A program made the translations under genes and the position numbers. The notes under the pieces were generated by a model, which was not told the origin of the DNA, did no database searches, and worked only from the letters and a program-made list of their open reading frames with translations. Shown in pieces: positions 40,344-49,421 of a stretch of DNA of 64,000 bases. Position 1 is the stretch's first letter. Each line of letters opens with the position of its first letter. The stretch is from Turneriella parva DSM 21527. Lineage in GTDB: Bacteria > Spirochaetota > Leptospiria > Turneriellales > Turneriellaceae. Where the stretch lies: NCBI RefSeq assembly GCF_000266885.1, contig NC_018020.1:1488001-1552000 (forward strand), written 5' to 3'.

Positions 40344-41017
40344 AAGTTTATATCGCTGAAATAATCGGCACGGCAACGCTTGTGCTTTTCGGCTGCGGCA
40401 GCGCAGTTTTTGCTGGTGCCAGCATCGGCATCGTCGGTATTTCGCTCTCTTTTGGTCTTGTAATCGTCGGCATGGCCTATGCATTGGGCCCGATCAGTGG
40501 TTGCCACATTAACCCCGCGGTGAGTGTAGGCGCTTACATTGCAGGTCGGCTTTCGGGAAAAAAGCTGCTCGGGTATATCGCCGCGCAATCGCTCGGCGCA
40601 GTCACCGGTGCCGCGCTTGTCTACGCGATTGCAACGGGTGATGCGAATTTCAAAATTGCCGTTAATGGTCTGGGTCAAAACGGATTTGGCGCAGGGTACC
40701 AGGCTGGTTACAATATTGAATCCGCATTTTTGTTCGAAGCAATCGCCACGTTCTTGTTTGTTGTGGTTGTACTCGGGTCAACTTCGGGAGCGGCCTCGAA
40801 AAAATTTGCCGGGCTTGCGATCGGTTTTTTTCTCGTGTTGATTCACCTCGTCGGTATTCGCATTACAGGCGTATCGGTTAATCCCGCGCGCAGCCTTGGG
40901 CCCGCCCTTTTTGTTGGCGGTCAGGCTGTTTCTCAGCTTTGGCTTTTTATTGTCGCCCCGCTGTTGGGTGCGGCCTTTGCCGGGCTTCTCTATCGCGCAG
41001 GCGTGCTCGAAGATTAA
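40340..41017 (+). CDS. Aquaporin (MIP family), AqpZ-like
   Basis: 225 residues with six helices and two NPA half-helices, SGCHINPAVSVGAY and GVSVNPARSLGPALFVG. His in the second half (VLIHLVGIRITG) and Arg after the second NPA fit a narrow water-type selectivity filter. It is start-coupled to the EcsC gene. Predicted inner-membrane water channel. Confidence 0.92.
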   Translation: MKVYIAEIIGTATLVLFGCGSAVFAGASIGIVGISLSFGLVIVGMAYALGPISGCHINPAVSVGAYIAGRLSGKKLLGYIAAQSLGAVTGAALVYAIATGDANFKIAVNGLGQNGFGAGYQAGYNIESAFLFEAIATFLFVVVVLGSTSGAASKKFAGLAIGFFLVLIHLVGIRITGVSVNPARSLGPALFVGGQAVSQLWLFIVAPLLGAAFAGLLYRAGVLED

Positions 41018-41083
41018 TCTCGGGCAGAAATTGCTGTGCATTCAACCGTTCTGACTTTTGTGCTAAACCGCTGCCGTGTGCTC

Positions 41084-42910
41084 ATGGCGACCGCGGTATT
41101 TATGGCGGTGTTGCCGCTGGCGGCGCAGCGCCTTAAACCCAGCGACGAAAAGGGTACGCCAGAACAACCGGCCAAAACAAAAATCACTAAGCCCGATTCG
41201 CCAGAAGAGTTTGCCGTGCCCGGGCAACAGCCGCAGGGCGAAGAAGCCGCAAAACCGCCTGAAATGATTCGGGCGAAGAAGCTGAAAGCCGACGGCGAAA
41301 AAGAAGCCGACGAGTTGCCATTCGGGGCACCGCAGATCGAAAAGCGCGAAAATGTTTTCGGCGACAAGAAAGAAAAAGACGAAATCATGAAGCGTATGGA
41401 ATACCAGATCGGCTTCATTTCTGAAGGCGCTGGCTTCAACAACACCGATCTCAGAAAACTCGACGAATCTACAGTTGCAACCATTCAGAATACCGACGAC
41501 AAGATGACGCTGGCTTTTTCGCGCTTCTATGTTAACCTTTTCTTTCCGCTCACAGACGACCTGTACTTTCGTGTCGATATCTTTAAGAACGGCTTTTGGG
41601 GGCATGATCAGCTCGCCGGCGCCAGCACGAACAACAGTTCATCATCGACACCAGTCGGGGCAGACCCGTTTAACTTTGGCGAACTGTACATGCACTACAT
41701 TATCTATAAAAATGAACGCAATGATGTTTCGGTCAAGATTGGCCGGCAGTTCTTTGAGATTGGCGGCGAAATTTACGACTATTTTCTAAAAGACTATATC
41801 GATGCAGTCACGTTCAACTACGCGAATTCAACGATCGGCGGCTTTCGCATTATGGCCTTTGACGCGTTTCAACTCGGCGCCGACCCAACGCTGCATGCCA
41901 ACTATGTGCGCTTTTTCTCACACGACAACCAGCGTGTGCGCTATTTTGACGGTGATACCAATGTCTTGCGCGCCGGCTTTGTCTACGATTCGCGCAACCT
42001 TTTGAACTGGAAAGGGCCGCTGACCGGCGATGTCTTGCAGAATAAGCTCTATGCATTTGGCGCTCGGTATGGCGCAGTAAACCGGGGCGGTTCTGATCGG
42101 TCAAATCTCGGTGCTTCTGGCAACTTTGCAGATAACGACTTCAACATGATGTTCGGCACGCGCTTCTTGTTCAATCTGCCTCGCAAGCGCTACGTCATCA
42201 AGACGTTTGCAGATGCGGCGATGTCTACGGGCATCGACCGCCGTCTGCCGACGGCCGCGAATGAAAGTCAAGATGTCGATACCAACGGCTACGGCCTTGG
42301 CGGGGGAGCCAGCATCGAGCTGCCGCGCGTCGTCTCGACTCTTGACCTCGACTTCAATATCGACGGCCTCTATGCCTCTGGCAGCAAATATGACCAAAAT
42401 GGCAACCAGACCTCGCACGGTTTTACGAGCTTCAAAGGCAGTCGTCTCGGTGGTTTGATCATGAGCAAATTCTACGGCTTCAGGCCGACAAGCTATACCG
42501 ATTCGGCCGGCATCGGTGACTTCGCGCACGACTATGAACGCAAAGCGGCGACAACCTTTGGTCACATCGGTGTTGGTGCGACGCTGTGGCAAAAGCTGCG
42601 TTTTGGACTCGACTATTGGCTCGCAATCGACACCAGCAGCAGCCAGCTCTATGAACAGGCCCGCGCCAATGGAACGACCTCAACGATTACGAGCACGGTG
42701 CTCAAAGCGCAAGACCGTCTGGGTAAACTTCTGGGGCAAGAAATCAATTTCACCACCGACTTCGCAGTCAACAAATTCTGGACGCTCTACTTTAAAGCAG
42801 GCATCTTTTTGCCCGGTTCGTTTTATTCGACGCCGGGCATTGTCACCGACACACCGTATGGCACCGACAACGCTATGGGCGTGCAACTCGGGTCGAAGCT
42901 GATTTTCTAA
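41084..42910 (+). CDS. Outer-membrane porin-like beta-barrel protein
   Basis: About 608 residues from ATG 41084 (MATAVFMAVLPLAAQRL signal peptide); GTG 41036 is an alternative. A Pro/Glu/Lys-rich linker (about residues 20-110) precedes a barrel with alternating aromatic strands (LYFRVDIFKNGFWGHD, DVSVKIGRQFFEIGGEIYDY, RVRYFDGDTNVLRAGFVYD). It ends GVQLGSKLIF with a C-terminal Phe. The OprO/P-like layout suggests a solute or phosphate-type porin. Specificity unknown. Confidence 0.75.
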   Translation: MATAVFMAVLPLAAQRLKPSDEKGTPEQPAKTKITKPDSPEEFAVPGQQPQGEEAAKPPEMIRAKKLKADGEKEADELPFGAPQIEKRENVFGDKKEKDEIMKRMEYQIGFISEGAGFNNTDLRKLDESTVATIQNTDDKMTLAFSRFYVNLFFPLTDDLYFRVDIFKNGFWGHDQLAGASTNNSSSSTPVGADPFNFGELYMHYIIYKNERNDVSVKIGRQFFEIGGEIYDYFLKDYIDAVTFNYANSTIGGFRIMAFDAFQLGADPTLHANYVRFFSHDNQRVRYFDGDTNVLRAGFVYDSRNLLNWKGPLTGDVLQNKLYAFGARYGAVNRGGSDRSNLGASGNFADNDFNMMFGTRFLFNLPRKRYVIKTFADAAMSTGIDRRLPTAANESQDVDTNGYGLGGGASIELPRVVSTLDLDFNIDGLYASGSKYDQNGNQTSHGFTSFKGSRLGGLIMSKFYGFRPTSYTDSAGIGDFAHDYERKAATTFGHIGVGATLWQKLRFGLDYWLAIDTSSSQLYEQARANGTTSTITSTVLKAQDRLGKLLGQEINFTTDFAVNKFWTLYFKAGIFLPGSFYSTPGIVTDTPYGTDNAMGVQLGSKLIF

Positions 42911-42919
42911 GTCGTAAGG

Positions 42920-43810
42920 TTACAACTTCGATTCGACTTCTGCGCGCGGGTAATGGAATACGTTGGCGCAATAGCCGCATTTAACTTCGAGCTCGGTCAG
43001 GTCGCCGAAAACCTCATCGATGTCGCGACGCGCCAGGTCGACAATGCGCTCGAGATAACCCTCACGATTGCACCTGCAGCGGTAGACGAGTGCAGTCTCA
43101 GAAGTCTGAATCCACTGCTCGCCGGGGTAGATATCGTCGAGCAGATCCATAATGTCTTTCTCGGCTTCATCGTTAAAGTATTGCGTCAGCGATTCCAGTC
43201 GTTCGAGATTGTCGGTAATCACGAACTTTTTATTGTCCGAGACGCCGGGCAGAGCTTCGATCAGCAGCCCAAAACTCTTGTCGGCGATGACTCCGCGCTC
43301 AGGGTCGGGGCATAGCCGCGTGCCAGTGAGCATCAGCGTTGAAATCTGCTCGCTCTCATGCAGGTATTGCTGCACCAGATTCGGTATCGAGTTGCTCTTG
43401 CTGCCGATGGTGCTGCGAATCTGGTCGGCAATATGAGGATATCGTTTGGTCACGACTAATTTTGCGGTAAGAATATCTGCATCGACCACCTGGGTATTCT
43501 GCACTTCGTCGATTAAATCGTTGGGTTGGCACGCGGCCCTGAATATACCTTCTGGCGTTGACTCAACGATGAGGCTGCGGAAAAACCTGTCGGTTGTCAC
43601 TTCGAGCGTCAGGTCATGCACATCACGAAAGAGGCCTGCGAGCAGGTTGGCGCAGACTGCCATTTCACTGAACTGGTAGAGTACCCTGTTATCGACCTGA
43701 ATCTGCGCGGTTGCGGCGTTAATTGCGCCAGCCGCGCTCACGAATACGGCGCGAAAGTCTGCACCCTTAGTGTGAAATGACATGCAGTGTGATTGCTTCT
43801 TGTCGGGCAT
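42920..43810 (-). CDS. hslO: Hsp33-type redox-regulated chaperone
   Basis: 296 residues. The C-terminal redox switch is YRCRCNREGYLER (C-x-C) and VKCGYCANVFHY (C-x-x-C), the four zinc-binding cysteines of Hsp33. The N-terminal domain includes SEMAVCANLLAGLFRDVHD and STIGSKSNSIPN. The protein becomes an active holdase on oxidation. Start at ATG 43810; an internal Met (MSFHTKG) is possible. Confidence 0.88.
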   Translation of the reverse strand: MPDKKQSHCMSFHTKGADFRAVFVSAAGAINAATAQIQVDNRVLYQFSEMAVCANLLAGLFRDVHDLTLEVTTDRFFRSLIVESTPEGIFRAACQPNDLIDEVQNTQVVDADILTAKLVVTKRYPHIADQIRSTIGSKSNSIPNLVQQYLHESEQISTLMLTGTRLCPDPERGVIADKSFGLLIEALPGVSDNKKFVITDNLERLESLTQYFNDEAEKDIMDLLDDIYPGEQWIQTSETALVYRCRCNREGYLERIVDLARRDIDEVFGDLTELEVKCGYCANVFHYPRAEVESKL

Positions 43811-43819
43811 GGTCGAATG

Positions 43820-44785
43820 TTATAACTTAGCAGAATGCCGGTCAGTGCCATTGAGTCTGCCGATCAATTCTCTCGGTAGAAAGCGCGCTGGCGTCAAACC
43901 GCATATCAAATTTCTATCCTCATCTTCTTCGCCCACCAACCACTGCGCGACTCTTGTGGCGAGAAACGGTGCATATGTCATTGCATGATAACCCATAGCC
44001 GTAAAAAAAAAGGGCTGCCTGGGGTCGCCCGGTAGTCGCCCGACAATGGGCAGGCGGTCCCGCGAGGTGAGGCGGGTGCCGCCAAACAGATACGGCCTGT
44101 TTGTTGGGTACATCTGCTGTGCCATCGCCAGAGCATCACCCGGTGTCTCGTTGTTGCGGTGTATGAAGCCCGCGCGGCGACCATGGCGTATGTAGTTGGT
44201 CGTGACGGCCACCCGGGCCTGATCTTCGGGTGAAAATTCTGCGTCTGCCGTGACATTGCCGAAATAGGTTTCGATACCGGGCAGAGGTTTTACGGCGCCT
44301 TCAGCTAAGGCATTCAGAGCAGGCTGGCTTGCGATGCCGACTGCGGTGATTGCTTCAACAAACCCCGTTGCCGCCAAATCGAATTCAGCCTTCACGAAGT
44401 TTACCCCCTGCTGTTTCAAAAAACGCCGCAGCGCGCGCAGATAGGGTCGGGCGAGAATCGTGAAGCCCTGGCCGAATGCAGTCTTGTGGATTAATACTGC
44501 GGTAGTGGCAAACGGCAGGTTTGTATACCAGCCCCGTGACCACGCAGCAGCAGCCTGCCAAAGCCCTGAGCGAGGCTTGACTGTGTTACAGGCATGCATC
44601 AACGGCACGCGCAGCCCGCCGAACGGCAGCGGGTCGAACACCGTCACTTCAAAGCCGCGTGTGACCAGTGCATAGGCGAGATGCAAACCGCTCGTGCCCG
44701 CGCCGGCGATTGCAATTTTGCCGCGTGCCCCTAACTTGCCGTGATCTTGTTGCCAAAGCAATTCAAAGTAATCGCGGCGCTTCAT
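43820..44785 (-). CDS. mnmC: MnmC-type FAD-dependent tRNA-modifying oxidase, separate gene
   Basis: 321 residues from the ATG inside the mnmD stop; the open frame further upstream is in mnmD antiphase. GKIAIAGAGTSGLHLAYALV is the GxGxxG FAD site. RPYLFGGTRLTSRDRLPIVG and FFFTAMGYHAMTYAPFLA are DAO-fold motifs of the MnmC C-terminal domain. It removes the carboxymethyl group of cmnm5U34 in tRNA. In E. coli this is fused to the methyltransferase; here the two overlap by 4 bp. Confidence 0.82.
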   Translation of the reverse strand: MKRRDYFELLWQQDHGKLGARGKIAIAGAGTSGLHLAYALVTRGFEVTVFDPLPFGGLRVPLMHACNTVKPRSGLWQAAAAWSRGWYTNLPFATTAVLIHKTAFGQGFTILARPYLRALRRFLKQQGVNFVKAEFDLAATGFVEAITAVGIASQPALNALAEGAVKPLPGIETYFGNVTADAEFSPEDQARVAVTTNYIRHGRRAGFIHRNNETPGDALAMAQQMYPTNRPYLFGGTRLTSRDRLPIVGRLPGDPRQPFFFTAMGYHAMTYAPFLATRVAQWLVGEEDEDRNLICGLTPARFLPRELIGRLNGTDRHSAKL

Positions 44786-45381
44786 GGTTTGTAACCCAAG
44801 AGCATCTCTCGCTTGCCACCGAAGCCTGCAGCTTTCTCCACGACAAACCCGGCGTTTTGTAAATTTCGGCGCACCCAGCCCGCGGCGCTGTAGGTTGAAA
44901 AAGTGCCCAGAGGTTTCGTCAGGGCAAAGGCGCGAGCGAATACGGCTTCGCTCCACATCGCGGGGTTCTTGGCCGGTGCGAAACCGTCGAAGTACCACAC
45001 GTCGGCCGCGAATGTCGCTTTTTCTAAGAAAGCGAGAACGTCGCCGTGGTGTACCTCACCCCCCTGTGGGGGTGTGGTAAACTCTGCCTGACAAATGCTC
45101 AACTTTTCAGCCAAAGCCCTCACCGAAGCCTCTTCGGGAAAATCTTCTTCGACAGAAAAATAGTGCAACTTGTGCAGGCTCTGCACTTGCCTGGCCGCGT
45201 GCCGCGTGAGGGCATAGTTAAGGCCGAAGCCGAAGCCGAGTTCGGCGACTACGAAATCGTCTGCTGCCGAAATGCGATCTTTTATGCGGTTGGCTTCAAT
45301 GAAGACGAACTGCTTTTCGGCTTCAGGGTCGGCCTGGCTGAAATAGATGTCGTCGTATTTTTCAGAGAGAAACTGCGTCAC
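44782..45381 (-). CDS. mnmD: tRNA 5-methylaminomethyl-2-thiouridine methyltransferase (MnmD)
   Basis: 199 residues. [37 protein letters not shown] (SAM-binding G-x-G-x-G), [20 protein letters not shown] and [20 protein letters not shown] are signatures of the MnmC N-terminal/MnmD methyltransferase. It overlaps speD upstream by 4 bp and mnmC downstream by 4 bp. Confidence 0.9.
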   Translation of the reverse strand: MTQFLSEKYDDIYFSQADPEAEKQFVFIEANRIKDRISAADDFVVAELGFGFGLNYALTRHAARQVQSLHKLHYFSVEEDFPEEASVRALAEKLSICQAEFTTPPQGGEVHHGDVLAFLEKATFAADVWYFDGFAPAKNPAMWSEAVFARAFALTKPLGTFSTYSAAGWVRRNLQNAGFVVEKAAGFGGKREMLLGYKP

Positions 45382-46202
45382 ATTTTGGGAATGTTACGGC
45401 CGTAGAAAATTTCATTCATCTCTTTTTTGAGGCTCTGCTTGATCTTCTTTTTATCGCCTGGCGCGAAGTCTTTTTTCGCCGAGCCGAAAAGGTAATTGTC
45501 GAGATCGAATTCTTTCAGAATCATCTTGGTATGAAAGATGTTCTCTTGATAGATGTTGATGTCGACCATCTGGTACATCTGCCGAATATCTTCTGAAATG
45601 AAATTCTGTATTGAATTAATCTTGTGATCGATGAAGTACTTCTTGCCGTCGACGTCACGGGTGAAGCCGCGCACCCGATAGTCGCTCATGACGATGTCGG
45701 GGCTGAACGAATGCAGCAGGTAGTTGAGCGCTTTCAGCGGAGAAATCTGGCCGCAGGTTGAAACGTCGATGTCGGCCCGAAAGGTACTGATACCGTGGTC
45801 TGGGTGGCTCTCGGGATAGGTGTGAACAGTAATATGGCTCTTGTCGAGGTGTGCAACCACCGCCTCAGATTCAGGGCCTGGAATCTCATGGTCGGTGTCG
45901 AAGCGATTGCGCTGCTCTACCTCGAGGTGGTTTTCAGACACCAGCATTGTCACCGAGGCACCCTGTGGGTCATAGTCTTGCGAGGCAATATTCAGAATGT
46001 TGGCGCCGATAATCTTGGCGACATTCGTCAGAATCTCTGTCAGGCGTTCGGCATTATATACTTCGTCGATATATTCGATGTACGCCCGCTGGTTTTTCGG
46101 ACTCACCGCATAACAGATGTCGTACATGTTGAAGCTCAGGGTCTTTGTCAGGTTGTTAAAGCCATAAAGCTTCAGCTTTTTCTTGAGGGGTTTGATTTTC
46201 AA
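45378..46202 (-). CDS. speD: S-adenosylmethionine decarboxylase proenzyme, E. coli type
   Basis: 274 residues if started at TTG 46202, which has GGAGAG 8 nt upstream and matches E. coli SpeD in length ([17 protein letters not shown]). GTG 46244 is the alternative. The self-cleavage site is [18 protein letters not shown], where the Ser becomes the pyruvoyl group. [19 protein letters not shown] and [13 protein letters not shown]-like segments are also conserved. Supplies aminopropyl groups for spermidine; no speE is in view. Confidence 0.93.
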   Translation of the reverse strand: MKIKPLKKKLKLYGFNNLTKTLSFNMYDICYAVSPKNQRAYIEYIDEVYNAERLTEILTNVAKIIGANILNIASQDYDPQGASVTMLVSENHLEVEQRNRFDTDHEIPGPESEAVVAHLDKSHITVHTYPESHPDHGISTFRADIDVSTCGQISPLKALNYLLHSFSPDIVMSDYRVRGFTRDVDGKKYFIDHKINSIQNFISEDIRQMYQMVDINIYQENIFHTKMILKEFDLDNYLFGSAKKDFAPGDKKKIKQSLKKEMNEIFYGRNIPKM

Positions 46203-46434
46203 AGTTCGATACTCTCCGCACAGAAAGGATGAGAAAAAGCCCACCGAATAATCTGCGACTCTCGGCTCATCGGGTGCAAAAAACAGGGGGTCAATTCTAT
46301 TTGGTAAAGTGTTGACGCCCTATTTTGGCTCTGCGTAGTTCTTTGAGACAGGGCTGTAAACTTTCGGCATAGGCCATGCCGATACTTGAAGGGCACACTC
46401 CTGATTTTGCGCAAAAAATTTGAAGAGGTATTGA

Positions 46435-47265
46435 ATGAAAAAAATTCTGGCAATATTTCTTTCGGCAGGCTTTAGCTTCTCCCTAATCGCACAGGCAGCA
46501 GGCACCGAACCGAAAGAATCACAACCAATTGTCGTAGAGAGCGAAGATACGGGTCCTAAGTCGACTCCAGTCGTCCGCACTATCACAACTAAAAAAGGTT
46601 ACGCTACCACAACTACCGTACCCGAAACCGTCACGACAGTAACGGCTCCCGAAAAGGTGCTTGTTCGTGAAGGCCTTCTGACATGGCTGAGCATCGGTCT
46701 GAGAAGTTCGATCGACTATCACCTGACACCCAAAGAGGGTTCACTGAGCTCCCTTTGGCTCTATGGCGAACTCTACAACACAAGCTGGGGTATCCAGGCT
46801 GGTGTTGGTTACCTTTGGACTCCGGTAACAACATACACGAGCCAGCTCGGTACAACGTTTAACGGTACCGGCGATCGTGGCTATGTCACATTCGACCTGA
46901 TCGGTAAATATTACTGGTGGTTCGCGCGTTTCTGGTGGATTGGCGCCGGTGCGAACTACGCAGCTCTGCTCGGTGGCCAGCTGAAGTGGTACGACTCTGC
47001 AACAGCAGCGGCGGCGGCAGCCTCAGCAACCAACCCAACAGATGCAACGCAGCAGGCAGGTTATGCTCGCTGGGTCGACATCAATGCTGGTGGCGGCGTT
47101 CTCTACGCACAGGTCGGTACGGGTCTTAAAATCGCGATGGGCAATGGTTTCAATGTTGTAAACTTTGAACCCGAATTTCGCGCTCTGATTCCTCTCAACG
47201 CACCAACGGGCTACGGCACGATTCTCCGATTCAACATCGGTTTCTCGTACGCTTTCGGCCTTTAA
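46435..47265 (+). CDS. Outer-membrane beta-barrel protein of unknown function
   Basis: 276 residues with signal peptide MKKILAIFLSAGFSFSLIAQ. A Thr/Val-rich spacer (TTTTVPETVTTVTAPEKVLV) precedes about eight amphipathic strands (SLWLYGELYNTSWGIQAGVG, KYYWWFARFWWIGAGANYAA). It ends NIGFSYAFGL. The ribosome site is GAAGAGG before ATG 46435. It is followed by two hairpins, the second a clear terminator. Probably abundant. Confidence 0.7.
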   Translation: MKKILAIFLSAGFSFSLIAQAAGTEPKESQPIVVESEDTGPKSTPVVRTITTKKGYATTTTVPETVTTVTAPEKVLVREGLLTWLSIGLRSSIDYHLTPKEGSLSSLWLYGELYNTSWGIQAGVGYLWTPVTTYTSQLGTTFNGTGDRGYVTFDLIGKYYWWFARFWWIGAGANYAALLGGQLKWYDSATAAAAAASATNPTDATQQAGYARWVDINAGGGVLYAQVGTGLKIAMGNGFNVVNFEPEFRALIPLNAPTGYGTILRFNIGFSYAFGL

Positions 47266-47274
47266 TGGTATTCT

Positions 47275-47301
47275 CATTGTGTGAGCGAAGCTCACACAAT
47301 G
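47275..47301. repeat. 12-bp perfect hairpin downstream of the barrel gene
   Basis: CATTGTGTGAGC, loop GAA, GCTCACACAATG. No T-run. Confidence 0.75.
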
Positions 47302-47313
47302 AACCAAAAAAAC

Positions 47314-47337
47314 AAGCCCCGCAAGGGGCTTTTTTAT
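47314..47337 (+). terminator. Rho-independent terminator
   Basis: Stem AAGCCCC with loop GCAA and GGGGCTT, followed by a run of T. It ends the outer-membrane protein gene. Confidence 0.85.
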
Positions 47338-47477
47338 TTGCCGGGTGAGTCTTGCATAGTGGTTGGATATATACCTGACATGCGGCGGGAAATGTCCGAA
47401 GTTGCGTCGCGCGTTGCATCGGCGCGGCGGCTGTTGAAACGAAACCTGCCCGGCCCCATCTCAGGTCACCAATTTCT

Positions 47478-48152
47478 ATGAGTGATACAAAATTTGGCGC
47501 CGTGACGGCTGCAGCGGCGACTGCAGGGAAAAACGCCGCGCTCTACGCTCAGCAAAAAACAGCAATTGAAACGAGCACGGTAGCGAGCAAAATTCTGCGC
47601 GCTGCCTGGCCTGAGGCTTCTGCGCCTGCTGGTTTGACGCAGGCGCCCATATTCAAAGACGGTATAAATCCTGTTGCTATCGATATGCCGACTCTCGTCG
47701 TCGCAAAAGAAAACCTTCTTGCCGTCGTCGAGTTTGTGCGCACGGCCCCGGTGCTCTCATACGATTACTTGCTCGATCTCACAGCCGTTGATCTCTTGGG
47801 TTCGCCGCGCGCGCAAGATGCGGTCGACAATATCGGCTGTCGCTTTCAGGTGGTGTATCTGCTGCGCTCGATGCTGTCTGAACGCCGCAGCGCAACGCTG
47901 CGCATCACGGTGCCGGTGAACGACGGCGAAGAAGTGCCCACACTGACGAGCGTTTGGCCGGGTGCCAACTGGCCTGAGCGCGAAGTATTTGACCTTATGG
48001 GTATCCGCTTTTCTGGCCACCCGAACCTGCGGCGTATCGTACTGCCCGAAAACTATCGTGGCCACCCGCTGCGTAAAGATTTTCCCGTGAAGGGCATCGG
48101 TGAAGACTACCTGATCGAAGATCTCTTGTACAAGCGCCGCAACGTAGATTGA
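47478..48152 (+). CDS. nuoC: NADH-quinone oxidoreductase subunit C, isolated copy
   Basis: 224 residues. The C-terminal half carries [20 protein letters not shown] followed by [20 protein letters not shown] and KDFPV, the NuoC signature. The N-terminal 75 residues are less conserved. NuoC is part of the peripheral arm of complex I. No other nuo gene lies in the window; neighbours are an outer-membrane protein and purC. The stop (TGA) overlaps the purC ATG by one base. Confidence 0.9.
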   Translation: MSDTKFGAVTAAAATAGKNAALYAQQKTAIETSTVASKILRAAWPEASAPAGLTQAPIFKDGINPVAIDMPTLVVAKENLLAVVEFVRTAPVLSYDYLLDLTAVDLLGSPRAQDAVDNIGCRFQVVYLLRSMLSERRSATLRITVPVNDGEEVPTLTSVWPGANWPEREVFDLMGIRFSGHPNLRRIVLPENYRGHPLRKDFPVKGIGEDYLIEDLLYKRRNVD

Positions 48153-49126
48153 TGATGGAACACGGAAGTTCAAAAGTCGGCGCTGGCAAGGACGCCATCG
48201 GTGCGCCGACTATGGAACACGGAAGTTCAAAAGTCGGCGCTGACAGTCACTCTTTACCCCCAGTAACCTACCGCGGCAAGGTTCGCGACGTCTATGATCT
48301 CGGCGAACGGATGCTACTCGTTTCTTCTGACAGGCTCTCAGCCTTCGATGTCGTTTTCGGCGATACCATACCCGACAAGGGAAAAATTCTGAACAGCATT
48401 TCAGCGCATTGGTTCTCACTGCTTGGCGACATTCAGCACCACTTCATTTCGGCACAGACCGTCGCATTACCCCCGGCCTTTCGCAGCCCGCAATTTGAGG
48501 GCCGAGCAGCCCTCGTTAAGAAAACGCAGCGCATTGATTTTGAATGTGTTGTCCGCGGTTTTCTCATGGGTTCAGGCTACAAAGAATACCAGGCAAAGCA
48601 GACACTTGCTGGCGAACAGCTGCCCGCAGGGCTTGCCCGCGGTGCGGTTCTTCCCGAACCACGTTTTACTCCTGCAGTGAAGAACGATTCTGGCCATGAT
48701 GAAAACATTCCATTCGCCGAGATGAGGGCTCGGCTGCCGACCTATGCGGATGAACTTAAAGCGAAGAGTCTTGGCCTTTTCGCGTTTGCATTTGCTGCCC
48801 TCAAAGAGCGCGGCATCTACCTGCTCGATACAAAGTTTGAATTCGGCCTTTTGAACAATGAGCTCTTGCTTATCGACGAAATTTTCACTCCTGATTCTTC
48901 GCGCTTTGTCGAGATCGATGCGTATAACAAGGCAATCGCAGCAGGCACTGAAATACCGACGATGGATAAACAGATAGTTCGCGATTATGTCGAGAGTATT
49001 GGCTGGAACAAGCAGCCCCCCGCGCCGAAACTACCGGCAGATGTGATTCAGAAGACCGTTGCCCAGTACCGAAAGATGCAAGAAATAATACTTTCCATTA
49101 AGCCTGAGGCTATCTCAAGAAAATGA
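48152..49126 (+). CDS. purC: Phosphoribosylaminoimidazole-succinocarboxamide synthase
   Basis: 324 residues from ATG 48152. The first 35 or so come from a duplicated 31-bp segment and a spacer, absent from normal PurC. Real homology starts at PVTYRGKVRDVYDLGERMLL, then SDRLSAFDVVFGDTIPDKGK, RIDFECVVRGFLMGSGYKEY, LLDTKFEFGLLNNELLLIDE and EIFTPDSSRF. Makes SAICAR in purine synthesis. First gene of a purC-purS-purQ-rsgA run. Confidence 0.94.
   Translation: MMEHGSSKVGAGKDAIGAPTMEHGSSKVGADSHSLPPVTYRGKVRDVYDLGERMLLVSSDRLSAFDVVFGDTIPDKGKILNSISAHWFSLLGDIQHHFISAQTVALPPAFRSPQFEGRAALVKKTQRIDFECVVRGFLMGSGYKEYQAKQTLAGEQLPAGLARGAVLPEPRFTPAVKNDSGHDENIPFAEMRARLPTYADELKAKSLGLFAFAFAALKERGIYLLDTKFEFGLLNNELLLIDEIFTPDSSRFVEIDAYNKAIAAGTEIPTMDKQIVRDYVESIGWNKQPPAPKLPADVIQKTVAQYRKMQEIILSIKPEAISRK
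48155..48242 (+). repeat. 31-bp direct repeat at the 5' end of purC
   Basis: Identical copies at 48155-48185 and 48212-48242, each beginning ATGGAACACGGAAGTTC; period 57 bp (19 codons, in frame). AGTCGGCGC and GCGCCGACT also form an inverted repeat between them. Confidence 0.9.
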
Positions 49127-49136
49127 GGATTTCTCA

Positions 49137-49421
49137 ATGAAAAAATTCTACGCCACAGCGACGGTCAGATTCAAGAAATCGGTACTCGAGCCGCAGGGTA
49201 AGGCAATTCAGCTCTCACTCGCAGAGAAAGGCTCGCATGAGTTTACGCTCGTGCGTGTCGGAAAATACATCGAAGTTGAGCTTGAAGCGCCCTCAGTTGA
49301 CGAAGCAAAACAAAAAATGGAAAAGATCGCCGGTGACATGCTCTATAACGACGTGATGGAAACCTGCGAAATTCACGTTTCTGAAAGAAAGGGACTCGCC
49401 CCGAGCGGAGCCGAGGGGTGA
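49137..49421 (+). CDS. purS: Phosphoribosylformylglycinamidine synthase subunit PurS
   Basis: 94 residues, small alpha/beta protein. FYATATVRFKKSVLEPQGKA and VGKYIEVELEAPSVDEAKQK fit PurS, with a C-terminal CEIHVSE strand. It forms a complex with PurQ and the small PurL, which is not in the window. Its last bases overlap the GTG of purQ. Confidence 0.88.
   Translation: MKKFYATATVRFKKSVLEPQGKAIQLSLAEKGSHEFTLVRVGKYIEVELEAPSVDEAKQKMEKIAGDMLYNDVMETCEIHVSERKGLAPSGAEG

Noticed and set aside
47281-47481. 66-codon frame after the outer-membrane protein
   Set aside because: Covers the hairpin and terminator; unlikely to be coding.
48155-48242. CRISPR-like array at purC
   Set aside because: Only two repeats, in frame within a coding region and carrying start codons; no cas genes anywhere in the window.
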